From Aquitalea pelogenes (GTDB lineage Bacteria > Pseudomonadota > Gammaproteobacteria > Burkholderiales > Chromobacteriaceae), in the NCBI RefSeq assembly GCF_001515305.1, contig NZ_LNQV01000033.1, positions 1 to 47,954 on the forward strand: a stretch of 47,954 nucleotides of DNA. The letters run 5' to 3'. The position numbers were made by a program, and so were the translations under genes. Of the stretch, positions 17,191 through 24,429 are shown piece by piece (positions within the stretch are counted from its first letter, which is position 1; each line of letters starts with the position of its first letter). A model generated the notes under the pieces. It was given only the letters and a program-made list of their open reading frames with translations, ran no database searches and had not been told where the DNA came from.

Positions 17191-17798
17191 TGTTGAAAGC
17201 CCTGAACAAGTGTGTGATTTCCGGCCCGGTTGGCGACCTGGAGACCATCGTGGTATTGCCGCAAGGCGAGCCGCAGGGAATTGCCGTGATTTGCCACCCG
17301 AACCCGCTACAGGGCGGCACCAATACCAACAAGGTGGTGCAGACAGCCGCCAAGGCGCTGTCTCAGCTGGGTTATGCCTGTTACTGCCCGAACCTGCGCG
17401 GGGTGGGGGAGAGCGGCGGTCAGCACGACCATGGGGTTGGCGAGGTGGAGGATGTCATTGCCGTGGTCGAGCATGCCCGTACGGTGCATGGTGACTTGCC
17501 GCTGGCACTGGCAGGGTTCTCGTTCGGCGGTTTTGTGGCGGCGCGAACCCGTGCCGTGATTGAGGCTGACAAGTTGCTGCTGATGGGTGTGGCAGTGGGT
17601 AAGTACACCATTCCGACTCCAGCGGTGCCGGCGGAGACTCTGGTGATTCATGGTGAAGAGGATGAGGTGATTCCACTGTCAGCCGTGCTGGACTGGGCGC
17701 GTCCACAGGACTTGCCGGTTTTGGTGTTCCCGGGTGCCGGTCACTTCTTCCATGGCAAGCTGATCAAGCTGGGGCAGATGATTCAGCGCTGCTGGTAA
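17190..17798 (+). CDS. Alpha/beta hydrolase, COG2945 type
   Basis: This 202-residue alpha/beta-hydrolase carries the family hallmark HPNPLQGGT near residues 36-44. The nucleophile elbow is GFSFGG (Ser about 113). An acid loop (HGEEDEVIP) and the catalytic His in GAGHFFHGKL complete the triad. The substrate is unknown; an esterase or thioesterase activity is inferred from fold. Translation is probably coupled to the ferredoxin gene through the TGATG overlap, an arrangement worth noting. Confidence 0.88.
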   Translation: MLKALNKCVISGPVGDLETIVVLPQGEPQGIAVICHPNPLQGGTNTNKVVQTAAKALSQLGYACYCPNLRGVGESGGQHDHGVGEVEDVIAVVEHARTVHGDLPLALAGFSFGGFVAARTRAVIEADKLLLMGVAVGKYTIPTPAVPAETLVIHGEEDEVIPLSAVLDWARPQDLPVLVFPGAGHFFHGKLIKLGQMIQRCW

Positions 17799-17814
17799 GC
17801 CCGTCCTGCCAACA

Positions 17815-17847
17815 CGAAAATAGCCAGTCTGTTGACTGGCTATTTTT
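17815..17847. terminator. Bidirectional terminator between the hydrolase and rnk
   Basis: AAAATAGCCAGT and ACTGGCTATTTT form a 12-bp stem around CTGTTG, with A and T runs at the ends. The two genes converge here. Confidence 0.88.
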
Positions 17848-17849
17848 AA

Positions 17850-18260
17850 TTAACGGTGCAGATCGCCGGCTGCTTCAGGCTGGTAGGTGACTTCCAGGAC
17901 GGTGAGTCGGGTTTGACCTGCCAGCGTAGGCCAGTCAATCGATTGCCCTTCGGCCAGGCCTAGCAGGGCAGCACCAACCGGCGCCAGAACTGAAACATGC
18001 CCAGCAGTGCCGTCTGCCTGATTGGGGTAGACCAGTGTCAGCAGTTTTTCTTCGCCGCTTTGTTCAATACGTACCCGTGCCGTACTGTTCATGGTGATGA
18101 TGCCCGCCGGTATGTCTTCCGGCTCTACCACTTCGGCACGTTCCAGCTCGGCTTCCAGCGCCGCCAGCGTTGTCTTGTCCTGTGCTGGCATGCGCTCCAT
18201 CCAGGCTGCCAGCCTTTCGTAATCAAGACTGGAAACAATGATGGATGGTTGGCTGGGCAT
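17850..18260 (-). CDS. rnk: Rnk-like GreA/GreB-fold regulator (nucleoside diphosphate kinase regulator)
   Basis: Rnk-type proteins bind RNA polymerase with a GreA-like C-terminal domain but lack a long cleavage-promoting coiled coil. In E. coli rnk affects nucleoside diphosphate kinase levels. The 136-residue product has a short N-terminal helical region (YERLAAWMERMPAQDK). The GreA_GreB C-terminal signature follows (TLVYPNQADGTAGHVSVLAPVGAALLG is split here as TLVYPNQAD and VLAPVGAALLGL). ATG 18260 follows AGGAG. It lies downstream of, and in the same direction as, the flagellin gene, separated by a terminator. Confidence 0.85.
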   Translation of the reverse strand: MPSQPSIIVSSLDYERLAAWMERMPAQDKTTLAALEAELERAEVVEPEDIPAGIITMNSTARVRIEQSGEEKLLTLVYPNQADGTAGHVSVLAPVGAALLGLAEGQSIDWPTLAGQTRLTVLEVTYQPEAAGDLHR

Positions 18261-18280
18261 GGTTGACTCCTTCTCGCAAT

Positions 18281-18309
18281 AAAAAGCACAGGCATTTTCA
18301 AGCCTGTGC
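18281..18309 (-). terminator. Terminator after the flagellin gene
   Basis: Read on the minus strand, GCACAGGC and GCCTGTGC form an 8-bp stem followed by TTTTT. It separates the flagellin gene from rnk. Confidence 0.82.
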
Positions 18310-18370
18310 ACATGGTGATAAATGAGGTATTGGAGTTGGAGTATCAGGACGACGGAAAGTTGCCACTGGC

Positions 18371-19225
18371 CTAGCCAAGCAGGCTGAGTGCACTGCGCTG
18401 GGAAAGATTGGCTTGTGCCTGCACGGCGATGGCTGACTGGCCAAGGATTTGCTGCTGCACCAATTGCGCTGTGGCTGCTGCAAAGTCGGTGTCGCTGATG
18501 CGACTGTTGGCTGCCTGGGCATTGAGTGAGGCATTCTGCAAATTATCGATGGCCGCAGCAAATTGGTTGCTGGCTGCACCCAGCTGGGTGCGCGAGTTGC
18601 CAATGGTGGCAAGGTCTGCTTGCATCTGCGATTGTGCTGCAATGGCGCTGGCGGGGCTGGATAGATCAATGGTGCCGGTGGCTGCCAGATTGGCATTGTA
18701 GCTGTTGAGGCCTCCGCTGGAAGGGGAGGCTGACAGATTGCTGGTGTTGACGTTGATCTGGTTACCACTGCCGCCATTGGGCCCTACCTGAAATTGCAGG
18801 CTGTTATTGCTGCTCAGTAGTGCCGTGCCGTTGTACTGGGTGTTCTGGATAATGGCCGAGTTGCTCTGGGTGAGCTGATCCACCTGTTGTTGCAAGGCCT
18901 GACGATTGCTGCTGTTGAGGGCTGCATTACCGGCCTGGATGGCCAGTTCCTGAATCTGCTGGGTATTGCTTTGCAATTGCGACAGGGCACTGTCGGCAGT
19001 TTGTACCACGGAAATCCCGTCCAGTGCATTGCTGCTGGCCTGATTATCGCCACGAACCTGGGCCTCAAGGGATTGTGACAGGGCTGTATTTGCAGCATTC
19101 ACTGCAGCATTGTTCAGTTGTGTGCCGGACGAGAGCTGTTCCAGAGTCTGTTCAGTTTTCTTGCGCGATTTCTCCAGCTGGGACTGTGCACTCAGAACAC
19201 TTGAATTGCTGCCGATGGTTAACAT
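18371..19225 (-). CDS. Divergent orphan flagellin-like protein
   Basis: This is a 284-residue flagellin-like protein with N- and C-terminal D0/D1 helices and a short central region rich in Asn and Ser. The N-terminus (MLTIGSNSSVLSAQSQLEKS, LEQLSSGTQLN) and C-terminus (SRISDTDFAAATAQLVQQQI, LSQRSALSLLG) fit the family. The usual AKDDAAG-type motif after LSSG is replaced by NNAAVNAANTALSQ. The normally conserved QRxRELxVQ stretch reads QQIQELAIQ, without its arginines. No other flagellar filament gene is nearby and the ribosome-binding site is weak. It could be a minor filament or a specialised flagellin; function is inferred from family only. Confidence 0.85.
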   Translation of the reverse strand: MLTIGSNSSVLSAQSQLEKSRKKTEQTLEQLSSGTQLNNAAVNAANTALSQSLEAQVRGDNQASSNALDGISVVQTADSALSQLQSNTQQIQELAIQAGNAALNSSNRQALQQQVDQLTQSNSAIIQNTQYNGTALLSSNNSLQFQVGPNGGSGNQINVNTSNLSASPSSGGLNSYNANLAATGTIDLSSPASAIAAQSQMQADLATIGNSRTQLGAASNQFAAAIDNLQNASLNAQAANSRISDTDFAAATAQLVQQQILGQSAIAVQAQANLSQRSALSLLG

Positions 19226-19302
19226 GTCATGCTCGCTTAAAGTACAGTCAGATCACGGCCTTAACTATAGATTCAGTCTTGCTGCTTAACCAGTATTTAC
19301 AC

Positions 19303-19330
19303 AAAAACACCCGCCTGGAGCGGGTGTTTA
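19303..19330 (-). terminator. Terminator after map
   Basis: AAACACCCGC and GCGGGTGTTT form a perfect 10-bp stem around CTGGA, followed on the minus strand by TTGTG after a T-rich side. It separates map from the flagellin gene. Confidence 0.75.
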
Positions 19331-19351
19331 CTGTTGTATTGCTAATAAAAC

Positions 19352-20149
19352 TCAGCGAGAAGCGGGCTTGGCAGGTGTGCCGGCAGACTGTGTCAATACT
19401 TCATAACCAGTTTCGGTAACCAGAATGGTGTGCTCCCACTGTGCCGACAGGCTGCGGTCCTTGGTGGCGACTGTCCAGCCATCACCCATCATGCGCAGAT
19501 GACGTTTACCCTGATTGATCATCGGCTCAATGGTGAAGATCATGCCGGCTTCCAGTTTGAGCCCGGTGCCGGGGCGGCCATAGTGCAGGACTTGCGGCTC
19601 TTCGTGGAAGCGCTTGCCAATGCCATGGCCGCAGAACTCTTGCACTACACTGTAGCCGCTGGCTTCAGCATATTGCTGAATCGCATAGCCGATGTCACCC
19701 AGTGTGGCGCCCGGTTTAACTTTTTCAATACCGCGCCACATGCATTCATAAGTAATCTTGCACAGGCGGCGGGCGTGCTCGCTGACTTCACCGACATAGA
19801 ACATGCGGCTGGTATCGCCGTGGTAACCATCCTTGATGACGGTAATGTCGATGTTCATGATGTCGCCGTTCTTCAGCGGCTTGTCATTGGGAATGCCATG
19901 GCACACCACGCTGTTGATCGAAGTGCAGATGGACTTGGGGTAGGGGTTGTGGCCGTCCGGCGCGTAGTTGAGCGGAGCCGGAATGCAGCCTTGCACATTG
20001 ACCATGTAGTCATGGCAAAGCTTGTCGATGGCCTCGGTGGTGACACCGGGTTTGACGAAGGGAGTGATGTAGTCGAGTACTTCGGACGCAAGCTTGCCGG
20101 CGATACGCATTTTCTCGATATCGGCGGCTGTTTTCAGTTCAACGCTCAT
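19352..20149 (-). CDS. map: Type I methionine aminopeptidase
   Basis: MAP removes the initiator methionine from nascent proteins with small second residues. The 265-residue enzyme has the dimetal ligands in order: two Asp (MNIDITVIKDGYHGD), His (CGHGIGK), Glu (FTIEPMI) and Glu (WEHTILV). The substrate-binding His is in SVVCHGIPND. ATG 20149 (MSVELKTAADIEKMR) matches the usual start; no N-terminal zinc-finger extension is present, so it is type Ia. It stands alone here, not beside rpsB. Confidence 0.96.
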   Translation of the reverse strand: MSVELKTAADIEKMRIAGKLASEVLDYITPFVKPGVTTEAIDKLCHDYMVNVQGCIPAPLNYAPDGHNPYPKSICTSINSVVCHGIPNDKPLKNGDIMNIDITVIKDGYHGDTSRMFYVGEVSEHARRLCKITYECMWRGIEKVKPGATLGDIGYAIQQYAEASGYSVVQEFCGHGIGKRFHEEPQVLHYGRPGTGLKLEAGMIFTIEPMINQGKRHLRMMGDGWTVATKDRSLSAQWEHTILVTETGYEVLTQSAGTPAKPASR

Positions 20150-20197
20150 TGTGGTGGTCTTGGTGTGTGCGGCAATATTCCATTCTAGCAAATGATG

Positions 20198-20230
20198 AAA
20201 AAACGGGCATCCCGAAGGACGCCCGTTTTA
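20198..20230 (-). terminator. Terminator after the porin gene
   Basis: AAAACGGGC and GCCCGTTTT form a 9-bp stem; on the minus strand it is followed by TTTTTTCATC. It separates the porin gene from map. Confidence 0.82.
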
Positions 20231-20256
20231 CAGTTTGTTGCTAAGCGATGTTCAGC

Positions 20257-21429
20257 TTAGAACGCTACCTTCAGGCCAACACCGAAGGCTTGCGGGTCAA
20301 CGCCTTGAGACAGGGTGCCAGTAGTGCCGCTAACCGAGGTCCATACCGGAGTGTTGGCAAAGTTAGCTGCCTGAGCGCTCTTGTTGGTGATCTTGGTGTA
20401 GTAGCTGAACACTTTGGTGGTCTTGGTCAGGTTGTAGTCCACACCCAGGGCCCATTGATGAGCCTTGTAGTTGTCCTCAGTGCCAGCGGTAGCACCCTTC
20501 AGACGGCCCAGCGAGCTGTATTCCAGCTTAATGGTAGCGGCACCGATGTCCTGGCCCAGAGACAGAGTCCAGTCATCCTGCTTCAGGGAGCTGGCACCAG
20601 CGATAGCTTGGTCGAAACGACCGAATTCATAACCTGCACCAACAAAAGTACCGGTGGCAAATTTGTAGCTGGCAGCCAGCTTGGTGTAGGTCACATTAGC
20701 GCCGGACCAAGCGTAAGTGTTGTAGGCAGAGTTCTTGAATTGGTCTTGTTTGAAGCCAGTGTCGTTGGTGCGATCCCAGCCAGCAGCCAGTTGCAAGCCG
20801 CCGTTGGTGTAGTTGGCAGCCAGGGACAGGTGGGAAGCATTGGTGCTACCGTTGCTGCCGCTGGAGGTGCGGCTTTCATCTACACCGTAGGAGCCACCAA
20901 CCTGGAAGCCGGACCAGTTCGGGGAGAAGTAGTGGATGGAGTTCTTCAGACGGGCTTCGCCACGGCTGTAAACGTTGGCTGCACCGTTGTTTTCGGCAGT
21001 GGTGTCACCAAACAGGTTCAGACCGATGTTGGTCAGGGATTTGTAGGCGGAGTCGTTCTGACCCAGCAGTACTTTACCGAAGGTGCCGTTGTCCAGACCA
21101 ACAAAAGAGTTGCGGGTGGCGAAGGTGGCGGTATCGTTCTTGTCGTTAGTGCCACCTTGTTCAAAGTAGCGCAGGCTGCTTTCAACCTGCCAGATGGCCT
21201 TGGTGCCATTGCCCAGGTCTTCATTACCCTTGAAACCGATGCGGGAGTTGTCATCCACGACACGGGTGCGGGATTTGTAATCGGAAGCGGAGCCGGCGGT
21301 AGCGCCGGTAGCTTTGGTGGATTCGATGCTGCTGCTCAGGAAACCATAAATGGTTACGTCGGCGTGAGCGGCGAACGGAACGGCGAACAGGGTTGCAACC
21401 AGTGCGGCTAAGCTTTTCTTGTGCATCAT
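20257..21429 (-). CDS. Gram-negative general porin (Neisseria/Bordetella type)
   Basis: The protein forms a trimeric 16-strand outer-membrane channel for small solutes. The 390 residues start with a signal peptide (MMHKKSLAALVATLFAVPFA, cleavage after AHA) and mature start DVTIYGFLSSS. Typical porin_4 features follow (SRIGFKGNEDLGNGTKAIWQ, GKVLLGQND), with the C-terminal aromatic residue GVGLKVAF needed for BAM assembly. GGAG lies 5 nt before ATG 21429; a second ATG at 21426 is equally possible. An FNR-like box lies about 130 bp upstream. Specificity cannot be told from sequence. Confidence 0.94.
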   Translation of the reverse strand: MMHKKSLAALVATLFAVPFAAHADVTIYGFLSSSIESTKATGATAGSASDYKSRTRVVDDNSRIGFKGNEDLGNGTKAIWQVESSLRYFEQGGTNDKNDTATFATRNSFVGLDNGTFGKVLLGQNDSAYKSLTNIGLNLFGDTTAENNGAANVYSRGEARLKNSIHYFSPNWSGFQVGGSYGVDESRTSSGSNGSTNASHLSLAANYTNGGLQLAAGWDRTNDTGFKQDQFKNSAYNTYAWSGANVTYTKLAASYKFATGTFVGAGYEFGRFDQAIAGASSLKQDDWTLSLGQDIGAATIKLEYSSLGRLKGATAGTEDNYKAHQWALGVDYNLTKTTKVFSYYTKITNKSAQAANFANTPVWTSVSGTTGTLSQGVDPQAFGVGLKVAF

Positions 21430-21556
21430 CAGTGCTCCATCAGGGGTTTTGTGTTTCGTTATGCGTACTGGCTGTGGCGGAACTCTATGTTTGAGCCGTC
21501 CAGGACGTCAGTACTGTCGAAGTTTAACCACAAAATGTGACGGTGATGTTGCAGTA

Positions 21557-21570
21557 ATGATGCAGATCAA
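21557..21570 (-). promoter_or_regulatory. FNR/ANR-like binding site upstream of the porin gene
   Basis: On the minus strand the site reads TTGAT-CTGC-ATCAT, matching 9 of 10 defined bases of the FNR box TTGATnnnnATCAA. It lies about 130 bp upstream of the porin start, within the 167-bp gap between the DUF3579 gene and the porin. It suggests oxygen-responsive porin expression. Confidence 0.5.
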
Positions 21571-21596
21571 GCCTCGCCAAACCGGATTTGTTGTAT

Positions 21597-21911
21597 TTAT
21601 GCCAAAAACTTGTTGGGGTAGATCTCGTCGATCAGTGTTCGACAATCGACAATGCGCAAATCATTGTCCTTGGCGAAATCCATCAGAAACTGGAAGACCT
21701 GCGGATCGATCTTCTGCAGCTTCTTGTCGACGGCAACGCAACGCACACCTTCCAGCAGCATGGGGCGGACGAAGGCGTGGTAGGAAAGTTTCTGATCGCC
21801 ACCGAAAGAGGCCAGGATGCCAGCCAGACGTTCTGCCCAGTCGCTGGGGCGGAAGGTGCGGCCTTCGGAGGTGAGTCCCTGGATGACTACTTCATATGGA
21901 TTGCAAATCAT
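21597..21911 (-). CDS. DUF3579 domain protein
   Basis: A 104-residue soluble protein matching the small DUF3579 family, found mostly in betaproteobacteria (VIQGLTSEGRTFRPSDWAER, YHAFVRPMLLEGVRCVAVDK). The function is unknown. It has no signal peptide or membrane segment. It lies between dinG and the porin on the same strand but separated by a hairpin, so it is probably its own unit. Confidence 0.85.
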   Translation of the reverse strand: MICNPYEVVIQGLTSEGRTFRPSDWAERLAGILASFGGDQKLSYHAFVRPMLLEGVRCVAVDKKLQKIDPQVFQFLMDFAKDNDLRIVDCRTLIDEIYPNKFLA

Positions 21912-21965
21912 GGTGATTAACCGGAGTGTGCTCTTTAAGGTGTGGTCTCTAGTATTTATCTATAG

Positions 21966-21998
21966 CAAAGACAGTGTTGTTGTATTGGACTGTCTTTG
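21966..21998 (-). terminator. Hairpin between dinG and the DUF3579 gene
   Basis: CAAAGACAGT and ACTGTCTTTG form a perfect 10-bp stem around a 13-nt loop. No T-run follows on the minus strand, so it may be a weak terminator, an mRNA end stabiliser or an operator. Confidence 0.5.
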
Positions 21999-22040
21999 TG
22001 GCAAGGCAATAGCGGGTTTACCCGCAATTTTACCTGAAAA

Positions 22041-24167
22041 TCAGATGCGCTTGAATGGCGGTAACGAGGACAACAGCTTTTTTCCGTAACTTTGTTTCAC
22101 CAGCCGATTGTCCAGAATGGTGACACGGCCATAGTCGCGCTCGGTGCGGATCAGGCGCCCAACGGCCTGGATCAGCTTGATGGATGCTTCGGGAACAGTG
22201 AGTTCGACAAAGGGATTGCCGCCGCGCTTCTCTATCCAGCGTGACAGTGTCTTGCCAACCGGGTCGTCCGGCATGGCAAATGGCAGTTTGGCAATGATGA
22301 CGTGGACACAGCTTTCCCCGGGCAAATCCAGCCCCTCGGAGAAAGAGTCCAGCCCGAAGATGACGCTGGCCTGGCTATTCTTGAGACGGGTATGGTGGGT
22401 TTCCAGCAGCACGGATTTGGGAATCTCGCCCTGAATCAGCAACTGGCTGCGCAGGCTCTCCGGCAAGGCAGCTGCCACATCCTGCATCTGCTTGCGTGAA
22501 GAGAACAGTACCAGCGTACCGACGGCTTCTGCGGTATCAATCAGCTTGGGCAACCATTCGACGATTTCCCTGGTATGGCCTTGCGGGTCCTTGGGGCTGG
22601 TCAGCATGGGTGGCAGGTAGAGTTCACCCTGCTCGGTGAAGTTGAAGGGCGAGTCCAGTGCCACGCAAGTCACTTGTGGCAGCCATTTCAGGCCGGTTTG
22701 CCCAAGCAGCAGGTCAAAGGCACCAAGCGAGCGCAGGGTGGCCGAGGTGAGTATGGCTCCGGCGGCTCGACGCCACAAGGTGGCTGCCAGGCTGGCCGCT
22801 GCGCTGACGGGGGATGCGGAGAATATGTAGTCTCCCTTGCCCTCAATGCGACGGGTGATCCACTTGGCAATGGGCGGTGCGCTTTCTTCTGTTTCCTTTT
22901 CAAACAGATCCCACACGGCCATCAGCTGTTCGGCACGGCCGTTGAGAAAACCGATATCGGCGGCGGCTTTGTCAATTTGCGTGGTATCGCTGCCTTTTTC
23001 CTTGCGCGCTTCGGTCAGTGCATCATTCAGTGCGGCCAGGTGCTTGAAGATGGCGCGGGCGGCCATGGCCATATTGCTTGCCGGCTGTTGCAGACGTTCC
23101 GGCAACTGGCCGTCTTCCATCAGCCAGGTGGGTTCCATGTTTTCACTGTTCGCGCTGAGGGCTTCCTCCCCGCTAAGCAACCACAACCATTCATTCAGCG
23201 TTTCCATGCAAGCGCTGGCAGCATCCATGGCTTGTGCGGTGATTTCCACCTTGCCGGTCAGTGTTTCCACCCTTGCGGCAGTGGGGGCTACCTTGTCCAG
23301 CCAGCCCATGGCCTGGGCCAGCGAGTGTTCGGCCGAGAACTGGTTGATGGCCTTTTTGGCCAGATGGTGCGCCTCGTCAATGCAGTAGTAGCTGTCTTCC
23401 GGCGCAGGCAGGATGACGCCGCCGCCCATGGAGACATCGGCCAGCATCAGGTCGTGGTTGGCGACGATGACGTCTACGGTTTCCAGCGTGTCGCGTGCCA
23501 GATAGAACGGGCATTCCGGCCGGTTGGGGCAGGCGGCTTTCAGGCAGCCGTGTCGGTCGTTGGTGACCCGACTCCACAAGCCGTCCTCGATCACTTCTTT
23601 CCAGGTGTCGCGGTCGCCGTTCCAGCGCCGGTAGTAGAACTCATCGGCCATGCTGCGCAGGGCTTCTATTTCTCCCGCTTGCGGCTTGCGGTCCCATAAG
23701 GCCAGCATCGGGTCCGGGGCCAGCAGCTGGCCTTGGGCATTTTCAGCGGTCAGGGCGTAGATGCGCTGCGGGCACAGATAACGGCCACGGCCCTTGGCCA
23801 GCGCGAAGGTGAGCGGCAGGCCGCTGTTTTCCACTACGAAGGGCAGGTCGCGGTTAACCAGCTGCTCTTGCAGGGCGACGGTGGCGCTGGTGACGACCAG
23901 TTTTTTGCCGCGCGACCTAGCCATCACGCCACCGGCCAGCAGGTAGGCCAGGCTTTTGCCAACACCGGTCGGCCCTTCGATCACCGCGATGCTTTCACCC
24001 TCGCGGTTGGGATAAGCATCGCCTTGCTTTTCCAGGCTGCGGGACAGGGCGTTGGCAATCTCGGCCAGCATGCGCCGTTGTGCCGCGCGCGGGCGGAAGC
24101 CCGGCAGGTTGTCGGCAATGGTGCGGTAGTGGTCGCGAATGGCGTCTTTTTCGGCATCGGTCAGCAT
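22041..24167 (-). CDS. dinG: ATP-dependent DNA helicase DinG
   Basis: DinG is an XPD-like superfamily 2 5'-3' helicase with a [4Fe-4S] cluster that resolves R-loops and other replication obstacles. The 708-residue protein has Walker A EGPTGVGKSLAYL near residues 65-77. Four cluster cysteines surround CLKAACPNRPECPF, and the DEAH box is IDEAHH. Late motifs include FGLDSFSEGLDLPGE and QAVGRLIRTERDYG. ATG 24167 (MLTDAEKDAIRDHYR) is chosen over the upstream in-frame TTG at 24185; no good ribosome-binding site is visible. It is divergent from the decarboxylase gene. Confidence 0.95.
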   Translation of the reverse strand: MLTDAEKDAIRDHYRTIADNLPGFRPRAAQRRMLAEIANALSRSLEKQGDAYPNREGESIAVIEGPTGVGKSLAYLLAGGVMARSRGKKLVVTSATVALQEQLVNRDLPFVVENSGLPLTFALAKGRGRYLCPQRIYALTAENAQGQLLAPDPMLALWDRKPQAGEIEALRSMADEFYYRRWNGDRDTWKEVIEDGLWSRVTNDRHGCLKAACPNRPECPFYLARDTLETVDVIVANHDLMLADVSMGGGVILPAPEDSYYCIDEAHHLAKKAINQFSAEHSLAQAMGWLDKVAPTAARVETLTGKVEITAQAMDAASACMETLNEWLWLLSGEEALSANSENMEPTWLMEDGQLPERLQQPASNMAMAARAIFKHLAALNDALTEARKEKGSDTTQIDKAAADIGFLNGRAEQLMAVWDLFEKETEESAPPIAKWITRRIEGKGDYIFSASPVSAAASLAATLWRRAAGAILTSATLRSLGAFDLLLGQTGLKWLPQVTCVALDSPFNFTEQGELYLPPMLTSPKDPQGHTREIVEWLPKLIDTAEAVGTLVLFSSRKQMQDVAAALPESLRSQLLIQGEIPKSVLLETHHTRLKNSQASVIFGLDSFSEGLDLPGESCVHVIIAKLPFAMPDDPVGKTLSRWIEKRGGNPFVELTVPEASIKLIQAVGRLIRTERDYGRVTILDNRLVKQSYGKKLLSSLPPFKRI

Positions 24168-24429
24168 GGCGGGATTGTACCGCAAGCTGAGGCTGATTTA
24201 GCGGCTAAAGCGTCATGGATTTTCGTTTGTGCGCAAATGGTGCTTTGCAAAATGACGACGCACTCAGCTTGTGGATACGATAGCCAAATTCATCAAGCGT
24301 GATCAGCAACGGCACAAGCTTCGCGTGAAAGCGGTTGGCTTGTGACAAGAATTGACTGAGACGTTTTGCGTACGCATGGACAGACAAATAACAAGTACGC
24401 AGTGTTCTGCACACAGGAGAAATGAGTTG

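Noticed and set aside
20248-21411. 387-codon plus-strand frame antisense to the porin
   Set aside because: Gly/Val-rich translation results from porin codon bias; the minus strand has signal peptide, terminator and full porin features.
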